A stretch of 64,000 nt of DNA, taken from positions 1,054,001 through 1,118,000 of the forward strand of contig NC_014501.1 of NCBI RefSeq assembly GCF_000147335.1, given 5' to 3'. Origin of the DNA: Gloeothece verrucosa PCC 7822 (GTDB lineage: Bacteria; Cyanobacteriota; Cyanobacteriia; Cyanobacteriales; Microcystaceae). Below are positions 42,974 through 52,688 of this stretch, piece after piece (the stretch's first letter is position 1; each line of letters begins with the position of its first letter). The translations under genes and the position numbers were made by a program. The notes beneath the pieces are model-generated. The model was not told the DNA's origin. It did not search any database and worked only from the letters and a program-made list of their open reading frames with translations.

Positions 42974-44071
42974 ATGTTAAGAGTTCCCGTGATAGCACCC
43001 GATAAAACTCCTCTAATGCCAACAAAATGCTCTAGAGCGAGGCGTTGGATAAAAGAAGGAAAAGCTATAGGCAAATTTAACGATCTAGGACAATTCTATG
43101 TTCAGTTAATAGAACAGCCATCCGACAATAAAACTCAACCTATCACTATTGGCATCGACCCCGGCAAGTTATTTTCTGGGATAGGTGTTCAATCTTCTCA
43201 CTTTAGCCTATGGAAAGCTCACCTAGAACTACCATTTAAACGGGTAAGGGAGCGGATGGACAATCGACGATTGATGCGGAGAAGTAGGAGGGGAAGAAGA
43301 ATTAATGGGAAAATCTCTTTTGAATCACGCGCACATCGTCAGAAAAGATTCTCTAACAGAAGACAGGGGAAATTATCACCAAGTATTAAAGCTAACCGCC
43401 AATTAGAACTTAGAGTCGTCTCCGAATTGTCTAAGATCTATCCCATCACTGACATATATTTTGAGTATGTTAAAGCTGACGTGGATTTAACCAGTGGACG
43501 GAAGAAGGCTAGAGCCGGGAAAGGATTTTCGGCGGTTATGGTTGGACAGAAATGGATGCTTGAACAACTGAAGCAGTTTGGCGATGTCCATACTCGATTA
43601 GGTTGGCAAACTTCTAATCTAAGAAAACATCTAGGGTTGGAAAAATCGAAGGATAAAGCTAAACGAAGTCCAGAGAGTCATGCTAATGATGGCATCACTC
43701 TAGCCTGTTTCCGCTTTCTAGATTATCGAGAATTCCACACCCACAACAGTAGAGGGCACGATTGGATAGGAAAAGTTCAACTGACTCCTTCTCCATTTGC
43801 TGTAGTAAAACGCCCCCCTATTAGCCGTCGCCAACTTCATCTCATGCTTCCAAGTAAGGGAGGAATAAGACGAAAGTATGGAGGAACAACAACCGATTTT
43901 GATTTAAGAAAAGGAGATTTAGTTAATTCTCCTAAAGGAATTGGCTATGTCTCAGGTCAAACCAAAAAACAGATATCTGTTAGCGATGCTAATTGGAAAC
44001 GGTTAGGGCAGATAGCTGTTAGCAAGGTAACATTAATTAAACGTTCAAATGGATTAATTGTTACTGCTTAA
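42974..44071 (+). CDS. isrB: IsrB, RNA-guided RuvC nickase (IscB-like without HNH)
   Basis: This 365-residue protein has the IscB-type layout. An N-terminal PLMP domain has the eponymous motif DKTPLMPTKCSRARR at residues 10-24. RuvC-I is IGIDPGKLFSG with the catalytic Asp near residue 63. The arginine-rich bridge helix is RRLMRRSRRGRR near residue 103. RuvC-II is DIYFEYVKADV with Glu near residue 162. RuvC-III is ESHANDGI with Asp near residue 241. The HNH domain, which IscB has between RuvC-II and RuvC-III, is absent, defining IsrB. A C-terminal TAM-interaction-like domain follows. The three catalytic residues look intact. The start at 42974 has GAGGA upstream. Confidence 0.92.
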   Translation: MLRVPVIAPDKTPLMPTKCSRARRWIKEGKAIGKFNDLGQFYVQLIEQPSDNKTQPITIGIDPGKLFSGIGVQSSHFSLWKAHLELPFKRVRERMDNRRLMRRSRRGRRINGKISFESRAHRQKRFSNRRQGKLSPSIKANRQLELRVVSELSKIYPITDIYFEYVKADVDLTSGRKKARAGKGFSAVMVGQKWMLEQLKQFGDVHTRLGWQTSNLRKHLGLEKSKDKAKRSPESHANDGITLACFRFLDYREFHTHNSRGHDWIGKVQLTPSPFAVVKRPPISRRQLHLMLPSKGGIRRKYGGTTTDFDLRKGDLVNSPKGIGYVSGQTKKQISVSDANWKRLGQIAVSKVTLIKRSNGLIVTA

Positions 44072-44083
44072 AACACTGTAAAG

Positions 44084-44109
44084 CCGTCCTCCGCTTCGCT
44101 GAAGGACGG
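44084..44109 (+). repeat. right-end hairpin of the IsrB element
   Basis: CCGTCCT and AGGACGG form a 7 bp stem with a 12-base loop, followed by GGGTTTCAAACCC. It is typical of IS200/IS605 right ends, and it may also terminate isrB transcription. Confidence 0.85.
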
Positions 44110-44131
44110 GGTTTCAAACCCAAAATTTTCG

Positions 44132-44452
44132 ATGAATAAACCATCTAATGAGATTAGCAAATTTTCAGGGGCGCTCGCTGATGAAGGAAATCGTCTTTGG
44201 CAGTACATACAATCCTTGAGTCCAGAAACCATCGTTCAATATTCTCAACCCAACTCTGAAGTCGCTCAAATTATGGAACGGGATTTAGCCCAAATGTTGG
44301 GGATTTTGCCATCAGAACACTTTGATGTAGAGATTACGACTTCTCGGGAAGACTTAGGGCAACTCTTAGCAAGTGCGATGGTTAAAGGTTATTTCTTGTA
44401 CAATGCTCAACAAAGAATGTTGTTAGAAAAATCTGTCGATTTAGGGAACTAA
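44132..44452 (+). CDS. DUF760 family protein
   Basis: This 106-residue protein of the DUF760 family, present in cyanobacteria and plastids, begins MNKPSNEISKFSG. It includes LWQYIQSLSPETIVQYSQP near residue 22, MERDLAQMLGILPSEHFDVE near residue 48 and SREDLGQLLASAMVKGYFL near residue 70. The function is unknown. It starts about 12 bases after the right end of the IsrB element, so the element sits in its promoter or leader region and may have altered its expression. Confidence 0.9.
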   Translation: MNKPSNEISKFSGALADEGNRLWQYIQSLSPETIVQYSQPNSEVAQIMERDLAQMLGILPSEHFDVEITTSREDLGQLLASAMVKGYFLYNAQQRMLLEKSVDLGN

Positions 44453-44555
44453 TGCCCTTGATTTCTGGAGTCTGATCAACATTAAAATTTTTGCCTCTTA
44501 AATCTGGTATACATCAATAATAAAAGAAGCGTAGTTGTATACCATTATTAATCTA

Positions 44556-44738
44556 ATGCCTCAGCCACCCATCGATCCAACCCTTTACTGGTTATTAACT
44601 TTTCACTGTTTCATCGGCGGTATAGCCGCTACTATTGCCTGGCGTAAAGGGCGTAACTTAGGATTATGGCTAATTTTAGGTTTAGTCGGCGGAACGGCGG
44701 CTTTTTTTGCGGCTTTATTGATGAAATCGAAAAAATAA
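44556..44738 (+). CDS. small membrane protein
   Basis: This 60-residue protein begins MPQPPIDPTLYWLLTFHCFI and contains two hydrophobic helices (about residues 10-26 and 33-52) with a basic KSKK end. An ATG start with no strong ribosome-binding site is used; the seven codons upstream from 44535 are not needed. It is plausible but with no recognised family. Confidence 0.55.
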   Translation: MPQPPIDPTLYWLLTFHCFIGGIAATIAWRKGRNLGLWLILGLVGGTAAFFAALLMKSKK

Positions 44739-44783
44739 CGAGGTTGGATCTTGTCTTAACCCAACCTACCCCATCAAGCCTAA

Positions 44784-45257
44784 CTAGAGTTTACTGATGA
44801 TACGCTGCACAATATCCATTCCACTGACAGCTTGCCAACCAAATAGCCCTAATAAAGCAACATTAAGTAAAATATGAGTCACGCGCGCGGCTTCGTTTCC
44901 TTTTTGCATAAAGGGGACTAAAGCCGCCGAAATGGCAATTAACCCTGTCATGGCTAAACCCACTAATAAATGAGGGCCGACAAACAATTTCCCATTATTG
45001 ATATAAGTTACTGCCATACCGCCAATGGTTCCAATTACCATAAAAGCAAGCAGAATAGACCCGAGTTGATAATGCCGGTTGCGAAAGTCTTTTTTGATCA
45101 GTTCTTTTCTAACATCTTTGTCTTCTACAGTTCGAGTACGCCGGATTTGGAGGCCGAGATATAATGAATAGACAGCGAACCCTAGTAAAGCCCACATTAA
45201 AACGGGATGACCAAACTGAGACCAAGTTTTCACAGAGGCAGGAATTGCTATGTCCAT
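44784..45257 (-). CDS. DUF4079 family membrane protein
   Basis: This 157-residue integral membrane protein of the DUF4079 family, cyanobacterial and chloroplast-like, has four hydrophobic helices. Features include VLMWALLGFAVYSLYLGLQI near residue 20, a conserved basic/acidic loop RNRHYQLGSILLAFMVIG near residue 58, GKLFVGPHLLVGLAMTGL near residue 88, and ARVTHILLNVALLGLFGWQA near residue 122. The repeated His in the helices could bind heme, as in cytochrome b561-like proteins (inference). The start at 45257 (MDIAIPASVKTW) is preferred. Confidence 0.88.
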   Translation of the reverse strand: MDIAIPASVKTWSQFGHPVLMWALLGFAVYSLYLGLQIRRTRTVEDKDVRKELIKKDFRNRHYQLGSILLAFMVIGTIGGMAVTYINNGKLFVGPHLLVGLAMTGLIAISAALVPFMQKGNEAARVTHILLNVALLGLFGWQAVSGMDIVQRIISKL

Positions 45258-45381
45258 AGTTTTCTTATCTATTGGATACAAATATATATATTTCTTAACA
45301 TATCATAAAGATTGTTGACGATTATAGCGAACCCTCTGTACTAAATTAAATCTGGAATTTTAGTCGGGAATTCTCCAAAAT

Positions 45382-46854
45382 ATGATAGAAGAGCAGAATA
45401 TCCTCTTGATACAGGCCGCCCGTCGTGGCAATCTCCCCCAAGTAGTAGCGTTACTAGCTCAAGGAGTTAAGGTTGACGCAACAGACCCCAATGACATCAC
45501 TCCTCTGATGTTAGCGGCGAAACGGGGAGACTTAGAAATAGTTAAAGTTTTGTTAACAGCCGGGGCATCAGTTAACTATAGTCAACCCCCGAATAAGATT
45601 ACGGCTTTGATGTTGGCGGCATCATCTAATCATGCTGAGGTGGTACAAGCGTTAATTGAGGCAGGAGCCAATGTTAACCAAACCAATGATGACGGGAGTC
45701 CTGCTTTAATGGTCGCGGCTTATAAAGGCTATATAGAAATAGTCAAGCGACTATTAGCCGCCGGGGCAGAGCTTAATATACAAGATCAAGATGGGGATAC
45801 AGCTTTAAATTTAGCCGCTCAAGGGGGACATCATGAAATTGTCAAACTCCTCCTTGATGCGGGTGCTGACCCCACCAAAGGCATCGGGGCCTTAACGGCG
45901 GCACTGAAAAGTCACTCTTTAGAGACACTAGAATTAATTTTAGCCACTGGCGTAGATATATTGGCTTTCAATGTAAGCGGACAAACCCCATTGATGCAAG
46001 CGGCAAGTGAAGGAAATATCGCTATTGTAGAAAGATTAATAGCAGCCGGGGCTGATGTGACCAGCGAAAATGGAGAGGGAGAAACAGCCCTAACCCTAGC
46101 CGCCGAAAAAGGCCATACCGGGGTGATAGCGACCCTAATCAAAGCCGGGGCACAAGTCAATCGGATCAGCGATAATGGAGGAACCGCTTTAATGAGTGCG
46201 GCGGCTGAAGGTCATGCAGAAGCCGTAAAAGTGCTTATTGAGTTTGGGGCAGATGTGAATATTCAAGACCCAGATGGAGAAACCGCCTTAAACCAAGCTA
46301 CTGTAGAAGGGCATTTAGAAGTCGTGAAGATTTTATTAGAAGCCGGAGCTAATGTTCATCTTCGCAATAATGATGAAGATACCCCTTTAATTGTAGCGGC
46401 TTTACAGGGTTATGAGGCCATCGTTGATTTATTATTGCATTATGGAAGCGATCCCAATGCTAAAAATCAGCAAGAAACTCCTTTAACCTTTGCTTTGTCT
46501 CAAGGGTTTGATGGCATTGTCAAACGATTATTAAAAGCCGGGGCTAATCCTAATACTCGCCTTCCCGATGGAAAAACGGTATTAATGAAAGCGGCAGATC
46601 GAGGAGAGATAGAATTAATGCAAGCATTGATTAAAGCCGGAGCCGATCTTAATCTTAAAGATAAGGCAGGAGCAACCGCTTTAATGTGGGCGAGTCATCG
46701 CGGCTATGTGGATGCTGTTAAGGTATTATTAGACACTCATCAAGTGCTTTTGGATGAAAAAAATCAAGGCGGCTATACGGCTTTAAAGCTGGCTCAATAT
46801 AATGAGTATCCTGAAGTGGTAGCGTTATTGAAGCAAGCAGGCGCATCGGAATGA
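45382..46854 (+). CDS. ankyrin-repeat protein
   Basis: This 490-residue protein consists almost entirely of about fourteen 33-residue ankyrin repeats, each of the pattern TALMLAA-x-G-H-x-E-VVK-LLLEAGA-V-N. It has no signal peptide or membrane helix. Consecutive copies are divergent in sequence, unlike the homogenised repeats of the TPR-CHAT protein. Its stop overlaps the DUF952 start by four bases (ATGA), so translational coupling is likely. It is probably a protein-binding scaffold; the partner is unknown. Confidence 0.92.
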   Translation: MIEEQNILLIQAARRGNLPQVVALLAQGVKVDATDPNDITPLMLAAKRGDLEIVKVLLTAGASVNYSQPPNKITALMLAASSNHAEVVQALIEAGANVNQTNDDGSPALMVAAYKGYIEIVKRLLAAGAELNIQDQDGDTALNLAAQGGHHEIVKLLLDAGADPTKGIGALTAALKSHSLETLELILATGVDILAFNVSGQTPLMQAASEGNIAIVERLIAAGADVTSENGEGETALTLAAEKGHTGVIATLIKAGAQVNRISDNGGTALMSAAAEGHAEAVKVLIEFGADVNIQDPDGETALNQATVEGHLEVVKILLEAGANVHLRNNDEDTPLIVAALQGYEAIVDLLLHYGSDPNAKNQQETPLTFALSQGFDGIVKRLLKAGANPNTRLPDGKTVLMKAADRGEIELMQALIKAGADLNLKDKAGATALMWASHRGYVDAVKVLLDTHQVLLDEKNQGGYTALKLAQYNEYPEVVALLKQAGASE

Positions 46855-47231
46855 TTTTTCATATTACCTCGCAGAACCATTGGCAAAAAGCCGTTGAGTT
46901 AGGAGAATATCGAGCAGATTCTCTGGAGACAGAGGGATTTATTCACTGTTCGACTCGCCAACAACTGATTAAAGTTGCTAATGCCTTTTACCGAGGTCAA
47001 GCTGATTTGGTCGTGCTGTGTATTGATCCCGAAAAATTAAAAGCAACAGTTAAATGGGAACCTCCGGCTCATTTATCCTCAGAGGAACCTGTAGAGATAA
47101 ATGGGCTGGGGTGCGGAACGAGTTCCGCACTATTTCCTCATGTTTATGGAGCGATAAATCTTGAGGCTGTTGTTTCTCAATTGCGGCTTATTCCTGAAGA
47201 GGAGGGGCTATTTTCTGACTCAAGAATTTAA
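46851..47231 (+). CDS. DUF952 family protein
   Basis: This 126-residue protein of the DUF952 family begins MIFHITSQNHWQKAVELGEY. It has SLETEGFIHCSTRQQLIKVAN near residue 24, VVLCIDPEKLKATVKWEPP near residue 53 and a FPHVYGAINLEAVV-type end near residue 100. DUF952 resembles the Tpt1/ADP-ribosyltransferase-like fold, but its activity is unknown. The ATG overlaps the ankyrin stop by four bases. The pairing suggests a small enzyme coupled to an ankyrin scaffold. Confidence 0.88.
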   Translation: MIFHITSQNHWQKAVELGEYRADSLETEGFIHCSTRQQLIKVANAFYRGQADLVVLCIDPEKLKATVKWEPPAHLSSEEPVEINGLGCGTSSALFPHVYGAINLEAVVSQLRLIPEEEGLFSDSRI

Positions 47232-47272
47232 GTCAGATTTCTCTGGTGATTGCGGCCTAATCCTTCCTACAC

Positions 47273-50200
47273 TTACCAAGGATTACCAATAAGTGTAAAA
47301 CTACTCCAATAATAGGGATGAGTAAATTGTTTAGCACTTAAAGATGCTAATTGTGGGGGTAAGGGTAAACGTTTATCGCCGACCAGAAGTTCAGCCCCTT
47401 TAGCCCCTTCTTGTATCACTTTTACATCACCTCGAAGAAGACCTAACTGAGCATTTCGTAAAGCTTCTGCCTTGATCGGATATTGTTTTAATTCTTCATA
47501 AAAGCTGGTCATTAATGCTAATGTTCCCTCATCGTTTACTTCCCAAAGACTGCCTAAAACAGTTTTCACATTAGCTAAAACGGCGGCTCCTGCAAAGCCT
47601 AATTCTGACTCTTGATTTCCTAAAGCCGTACGACAAGCACTTAACACTAATAGGTCTATAGGCGGCTTATCTAAGCCTAATCCTTTTAACTGCTCTAAAG
47701 TTAGTTTATCATTCCAAAACTGAATATAAGAATTCCCTAAAGGGCCTCCCTCAAAATTAGCATGGGTTGCTAAATGAACAATTCTAAATTGATTCGATGC
47801 GTGTGCTTCTTTAAGTTGCTTGAGGGTAAAACCTTCATTGAGATAAGATTGACCTTTCCAAAGTTGATCAGTAATGAGAGATAATTCGATGGGAACTGAA
47901 GGTAAAGGATTTTGCTCTTTAAACTGAGATGCTCCCATCGCTAAAACTTTAGAATTTTGTATATTGATATAGCTTGTATCTGTTAAAGCGATACTCGGCA
48001 TTAATCCTATACTATATTTTTCAACCAAAAATTGTTTACCATCATTCAAGGCGGCTAGTGGTATTGAACGTAAGCCAGCATCAAGAATAAACACAAGGGT
48101 ATTAATTTTTTGTGCTTGTAAATCTTCTTCCATAGGCGAAATTAACCATTGATAAAGTTGTTGAGATGGTTTGAGATAAGCATTAGGTCGCCGAGGATTA
48201 GTTACTGTCTGTTGAAATTCTTTGACTATAGGCATTACTTGAGCGCGTGTGATCCCTTCTATTGTTCGTTTAATGACTGGGCCTGTAGGTGTAACAATGA
48301 TTATCTCTAACTGATCTGTTCCTTGAGGTTGGGAGCCGGAAAGTTTTTTAACGCTAGAGTTTGTTGATCCTTGGTATCTCCAGACAAGGTTTTTTTCTTC
48401 CTCTTGCTGTTGGGCTGTTCCTGTGGTAGCAGGTTTGAAGACAATATAGACCAACGCAGATTGATATTTTGTTTGTTCTTGAATATTTTTTAAGATAGTT
48501 TGTACTTCTTGTACAGTTACAACATTTGCTCTTTTAATGCCTAAATAATTTTCAAATGAATTACTAAAGTTAGTTTCAGTAGAGGATAAGTCAGCAGTTG
48601 TTGAAATGGTAGAAGTAAAACTAAAGCCATTTGTGGAAAAGCTAATAACCCTATTTTCGGATTTAATACTTAAACCCGATTGTATGCTTAAACCTGGTTG
48701 ATTTGTATCGACGAATAACTGCTGATATATCGGTACAATTTGATTTTCTGTTGATAAAAATAAATTTTGTCCATTATTAGCAGAAAAAGCTTGAGAATTT
48801 ACCTCTGAATTAGTTTTAGCTATGGGTTGGGGATTAGATATAGATTGACGTTGGGGACTCGGTTGTGGTTGGGGACTCGGTTGTGGTTGGGGACTCGGTT
48901 GTGGTTGGGGATTCGGTTGAGGTTGGGGATTCGGTTGAGGTTCGGGATTCGGTTGAGGTTGGGGATTCGGTTGAGGTTCGGGATTCGGTTGAGGTTGGGG
49001 ATTCGGTTGAGGTTCGGGATTCGGTTGAGGTTCGGGATTCGGTTGAGGTTCGGGATTCGGTTGAGGTTGGGGGGTTGGTTGAGGTTGGGGGGTTGGTTGA
49101 GGTTCGGGACTCGGTTGAGGTTCCGGACTCGGTTGAGGTTCCGGACTCGGTTGTGATTGAGGGGTAAGTTTCGGTTCAGGTGTTGGGGTAGGTGTTGGGG
49201 TCGGTGTCGGGGTCGGTGTTGGGGTCGGTTCAGGTGTTGGGGTCGGTTCAGGTGTTGGGGTCGGTTCAGGTGTTGGGGTCGGTGTTGGGGTCGGTGTTGG
49301 AGTCGGTGTCGGTTCAGAGGTAGATTCACCTACAGCAATAATTGTCAGATTTCCTAGTGTTTTTGTATCGGATAAAGAATCTTGATCAATTCTATAAGTT
49401 CCAGTGCTAATTGCATTTGCTGTACCATTGGTGGTAGAGTCTCCTACCTTAAAAGGTGTGTTTTTGTTTCCCCCGTGTTGAATGGAAATACTGCCTCCCG
49501 CATTGGTACCGGCAGTAGATATACTGGCTAAACTATTAGTATTAAGATTATCAATAAAAGAGCCTGTTATTCTGACAAACTTATTTGTAGTAATATGAAC
49601 ATCTCCACCGATCCCACTGTTTGTTGCTTGAGTATTGATATAAGTAGCTTCTATATTTGTCTTGGCGTTTAAGGTAACATTTCCTCCATCGGATTGACTA
49701 GAACTGGTATTTATACCGCCAGTTATAATACTCCCATTTTTAGAATTTAAGTTAATATTTCCTCCTGAATTTAGATTAGAACTGGTATTAATATCCGAAG
49801 TTTTAATATTGCCTGCCGCTTCGATATCAAGACTACTTGCGGTTATAGGGTTAGCCAAAGTAATATCATTAATATCTTTAAAAATAAGGTTTTTAGCATT
49901 TAAAATATTAACAACATTTAGATCATTATTGAGGTTATCTAAAATAATATTAGAACCGTTGGGATTTAGAAAAGTTGTCCCCATAACCTTCACAGCACCA
50001 CTATTGCTAATGTTTCCGTCAGTTGTGATTTGTAAATTTTGATTAATTTGGCTTGCTCCTAAATCTAAGTTATTAATATCGTTGAGGGTGACATTTTGCG
50101 CTTGAGTAACGCTAACTGTGTTAAAGTCATTCTGAGCATCTAAAATAATATTTTGACCGCTTAGAGTCGTTGTACCTCCTACAGAAATAGCACCGTTATC

Positions 50201-52633
50201 GTTAATATCACCAGCCGCATTAATTTTTAAATTTTTACCAATACTACTATTTTCTAAAATTAAATTGTTTTGATTATTTAGGGTCACATCTCCTGTACTG
50301 ATAAGTTTAACGTTTGCTAAGTCATTGCTATTGCCATCTAAAATAATATTTAATCCTTCTAAAGTAGTTATTCCCTTGACAGTCAATGAACCAATCTCAG
50401 TAATATCTCCATGACTTTTAAGGTTTAGATTACCTTGAATCGAAGAATTAACTAATTGAGTATCTGATTGGTTTTCAAGAAAAATATTGCCTGCGGTTGA
50501 TAAAATATTAATGGTACTCAGATTGGTATTTAAGGGATTGCTTCCCGTTCCTACAGAACCCGATGTATTAAGAATTAATTGCCCTTGACCACCAATATTA
50601 ATATCTACTCCTTGACTATTACTATTAACGGTTTCAGCCTTTAAAGTTAAATTTCTATTATCGGCTAAAGTTAAAGAACTATTAAAATTGATGTTTTTTC
50701 CTTGGAGGGTTAAATCAAAATTTTGATTTTTAAAATCCACTCCGTTATTTAAATTATTAGAGTTAATATTAATTGTTCCTGTTCCGTTCTCTTGTCCAAC
50801 AATCACTGACTTAAATCCAGTAATCCGTCCGAGTTCATCGCTGGTTAGATTTAAAGATGATGATTGATTAATATTTCCTCCAATAAATATGTTTTTTTCA
50901 GGAGAATATTGCTCTAAATGAAGAAGATTTTTTCCCTCAATTTTACTTGGGCCAGTGAGACTAATTTCATTAGATGTTAAAGTAATATTTCCTTGTGTAC
51001 CATTGACTTTGATTTGACCATTACTGATGATAATCGCTACGGGAGATTTTAAATTTATCGAACCATTATTAGTGCTTATATTGTTGTTAACTAAAATTGA
51101 CCCGTTTTGAACTTCTGCTGTCAGTCCTACGCCACTTTTAATTATATTAATAGGAGCGAGAAAACTCATACTATTCGTAGCTTGTAAAATCACATTACTA
51201 GAAGCATTATTAATAACAGAAGCTTTGATGCGTGTTTGTTGGGGAGTATCTCCAAACTTGATAACAGTTTTATTTACATTGCTACTCGCGTTATCAGTAA
51301 CAATTTGAATGGTTAATGGATCGAGTAATAAAGTTCCTAAGTTACCGTTAGCGGCAAGAGTATCTACATTTCCGTCAAAGTTTAAAACGTTTAAGCCAGA
51401 AACTTCCACTAATCCACCATTTCCAGCTTCTTGGCCTCCCCGAGAATTAATTTGTCCAAAAAAGCTAGTTTCATTATCGGACCAAACAATCACTTCGCCG
51501 CCATTTCCGCTTTTTATCGCACTGCTATCAATGGATGAATCTTGACTGACAAAAGTATCAGAAGCTGAAGGAATAGTTCCCTGACCTTGATAATCTCCCC
51601 CAATGAGAACTTTTCCGCCGCCATAAGTTCCGGTAGCATTAATATTAGCCCCAATTAAGGCAACACGATCACCAATTATATTCACCTGTCCACCCACAGC
51701 AAGCGGTGAAGTATCAGCATTAGAAACTGATACCGTTCCAGAAATGATCGCTGTACCAGTTTGCAGGGGAATTTGAGTATTTGACTGGGTTAAATTAACT
51801 GATCCATCAGCATTAGCAGTCACTCCTAGATCAAGGTTTGCTCCTCCAGAAGTTAGCAGAGTTGGCAAATCTAAAGCGGTGACAGCTTGCGGTTGTCCGT
51901 CGCTTGTTCTGGGCAGTTCAATTTCTATACTAACTAGATTATTATTATTAGATATTTTAACTCGGTTCGTACCTGGAACAGCCGCAATAGTAATATTTCC
52001 TTCAGGGGCGCTTAAAGTGCCGGTATTAATAATATTTCCCCCTAATAAAGTTAGATTGTGCCCCTCTGTTACGGCTAAATTACCAGCATTAATAATCGTA
52101 CCCGGATTAGCTAAATCAAAAGCGAACTGAGAAGGATTTCCTATTAAAAGGGCGTAATCATTGCTCTCAAAAGCATTAAACCATAAATCATTATCAAAAC
52201 CGATTCCTGTTGCTGTGGTTACCACGAAATCAGCCGGCACATTAATTCGTGCATTGCGGCCAAAAATAATGCCAGCCGGATTCATAATGAAGAGGTTAGA
52301 ATTTCCGCCAAGCACTTGAATTAGGCCATTAATCACAGAAGGATCGCCGCCCACAACTCGGGTTAAAATGTTGCGAACTTTAGGATTAGACAAAAAATTA
52401 GCGATTTCTCCGTCAGTTAAGCCAAATTTTTTCAGACTATGAAATAAATTTCTGCCATCTCTTGATAGTTGGCCTCCCTCAATATTATACTGATTGCCCT
52501 GTTGATTAACGACTGTACCTGTACCATCATTAGCCGGAGTAATGGACTGTGCTTGTGTAGGTTGAACGATTTCTAGCCCAAAATAAGCGGCGAGCAATAG
52601 ACATTTAATTGATTTTAACCAATAGATTTTCAT
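47273..52633 (-). CDS. TpsA-like exoprotein with C-terminal CHAT protease domain
   Basis: This 1786-residue secreted protein has a signal peptide (about 1-28) followed by the filamentous-haemagglutinin-type TPS domain (about 30-290), with NPAGIIFG near residue 118. A long beta-helical region rich in NxxxNI repeats follows (about 300-1090). A proline-rich linker of TPTP, EPTP and [10 protein letters not shown] repeats covers about 1105-1268. The C-terminal CHAT domain (about 1400-1786) has a caspase-like His in LATHANF near residue 1623 and Cys in [10 protein letters not shown] near residue 1666, both intact. It lies 55 bases downstream of the tpsB-type gene in the same direction: a two-partner secretion operon exporting a CHAT enzyme. 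Confidence 0.93.
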   Translation of the reverse strand: MKIYWLKSIKCLLLAAYFGLEIVQPTQAQSITPANDGTGTVVNQQGNQYNIEGGQLSRDGRNLFHSLKKFGLTDGEIANFLSNPKVRNILTRVVGGDPSVINGLIQVLGGNSNLFIMNPAGIIFGRNARINVPADFVVTTATGIGFDNDLWFNAFESNDYALLIGNPSQFAFDLANPGTIINAGNLAVTEGHNLTLLGGNIINTGTLSAPEGNITIAAVPGTNRVKISNNNNLVSIEIELPRTSDGQPQAVTALDLPTLLTSGGANLDLGVTANADGSVNLTQSNTQIPLQTGTAIISGTVSVSNADTSPLAVGGQVNIIGDRVALIGANINATGTYGGGKVLIGGDYQGQGTIPSASDTFVSQDSSIDSSAIKSGNGGEVIVWSDNETSFFGQINSRGGQEAGNGGLVEVSGLNVLNFDGNVDTLAANGNLGTLLLDPLTIQIVTDNASSNVNKTVIKFGDTPQQTRIKASVINNASSNVILQATNSMSFLAPINIIKSGVGLTAEVQNGSILVNNNISTNNGSINLKSPVAIIISNGQIKVNGTQGNITLTSNEISLTGPSKIEGKNLLHLEQYSPEKNIFIGGNINQSSSLNLTSDELGRITGFKSVIVGQENGTGTININSNNLNNGVDFKNQNFDLTLQGKNINFNSSLTLADNRNLTLKAETVNSNSQGVDINIGGQGQLILNTSGSVGTGSNPLNTNLSTINILSTAGNIFLENQSDTQLVNSSIQGNLNLKSHGDITEIGSLTVKGITTLEGLNIILDGNSNDLANVKLISTGDVTLNNQNNLILENSSIGKNLKINAAGDINDNGAISVGGTTTLSGQNIILDAQNDFNTVSVTQAQNVTLNDINNLDLGASQINQNLQITTDGNISNSGAVKVMGTTFLNPNGSNIILDNLNNDLNVVNILNAKNLIFKDINDITLANPITASSLDIEAAGNIKTSDINTSSNLNSGGNINLNSKNGSIITGGINTSSSQSDGGNVTLNAKTNIEATYINTQATNSGIGGDVHITTNKFVRITGSFIDNLNTNSLASISTAGTNAGGSISIQHGGNKNTPFKVGDSTTNGTANAISTGTYRIDQDSLSDTKTLGNLTIIAVGESTSEPTPTPTPTPTPTPTPEPTPTPEPTPTPEPTPTPTPTPTPTPTPTPEPKLTPQSQPSPEPQPSPEPQPSPEPQPTPQPQPTPQPQPNPEPQPNPEPQPNPEPQPNPQPQPNPEPQPNPQPQPNPEPQPNPQPQPNPQPQPSPQPQPSPQPQPSPQRQSISNPQPIAKTNSEVNSQAFSANNGQNLFLSTENQIVPIYQQLFVDTNQPGLSIQSGLSIKSENRVISFSTNGFSFTSTISTTADLSSTETNFSNSFENYLGIKRANVVTVQEVQTILKNIQEQTKYQSALVYIVFKPATTGTAQQQEEEKNLVWRYQGSTNSSVKKLSGSQPQGTDQLEIIIVTPTGPVIKRTIEGITRAQVMPIVKEFQQTVTNPRRPNAYLKPSQQLYQWLISPMEEDLQAQKINTLVFILDAGLRSIPLAALNDGKQFLVEKYSIGLMPSIALTDTSYINIQNSKVLAMGASQFKEQNPLPSVPIELSLITDQLWKGQSYLNEGFTLKQLKEAHASNQFRIVHLATHANFEGGPLGNSYIQFWNDKLTLEQLKGLGLDKPPIDLLVLSACRTALGNQESELGFAGAAVLANVKTVLGSLWEVNDEGTLALMTSFYEELKQYPIKAEALRNAQLGLLRGDVKVIQEGAKGAELLVGDKRLPLPPQLASLSAKQFTHPYYWSSFTLIGNPW
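48832..49318 (-). repeat. proline-rich tandem repeat coding region (hexamer/18-mer)
   Basis: The region encodes the [11 protein letters not shown] stretch and many [12 protein letters not shown] units. Because the codons are strongly biased, the DNA is a regular array of GGTTGAGGTTCGGGATTC-type 18 bp units on the plus strand. Spurious reading frames occur in all frames here. Confidence 0.9.
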
Positions 52634-52688
52634 TGTATTTTCTCTGTGCTAATAGGCTTATTAGGCTAAAAAAGGTTCTAATAATCTT

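Larger units (their letters stand above)
42755..44120 (+). mobile_element. IS200/IS605-type element carrying IsrB and HEARO RNA
   Basis: This is a non-autonomous element with no transposase gene. The left end carries the CCCCGCGCTAAAGCGACGGGG hairpin (42766-42786); the right end the CCGTCCT/AGGACGG hairpin (44084-44109) followed by TTTCAAACCC. Between them lie the HEARO/omega RNA and the isrB gene. Such ends (subterminal hairpins, no terminal inverted repeats, no obvious target duplication) are characteristic of the IS200/IS605 superfamily, mobilised in trans by a Y1 TnpA. It lies between the debranching-like and DUF760 genes. The exact ends are estimated. Confidence 0.88.

Noticed and set aside
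42974..44071. Assignment as TnpB/Cas12-like transposon nuclease
   Set aside because: The N-terminal PLMP motif, the RuvC layout and the upstream (not downstream) guide RNA fit IscB/IsrB rather than TnpB.
48820..49357. Several arginine- or leucine-rich frames on both strands in the repeat region
   Set aside because: They are translations of the periodic DNA that codes for the proline-rich linker of the TpsA-CHAT protein; none has an independent start signal or motif.
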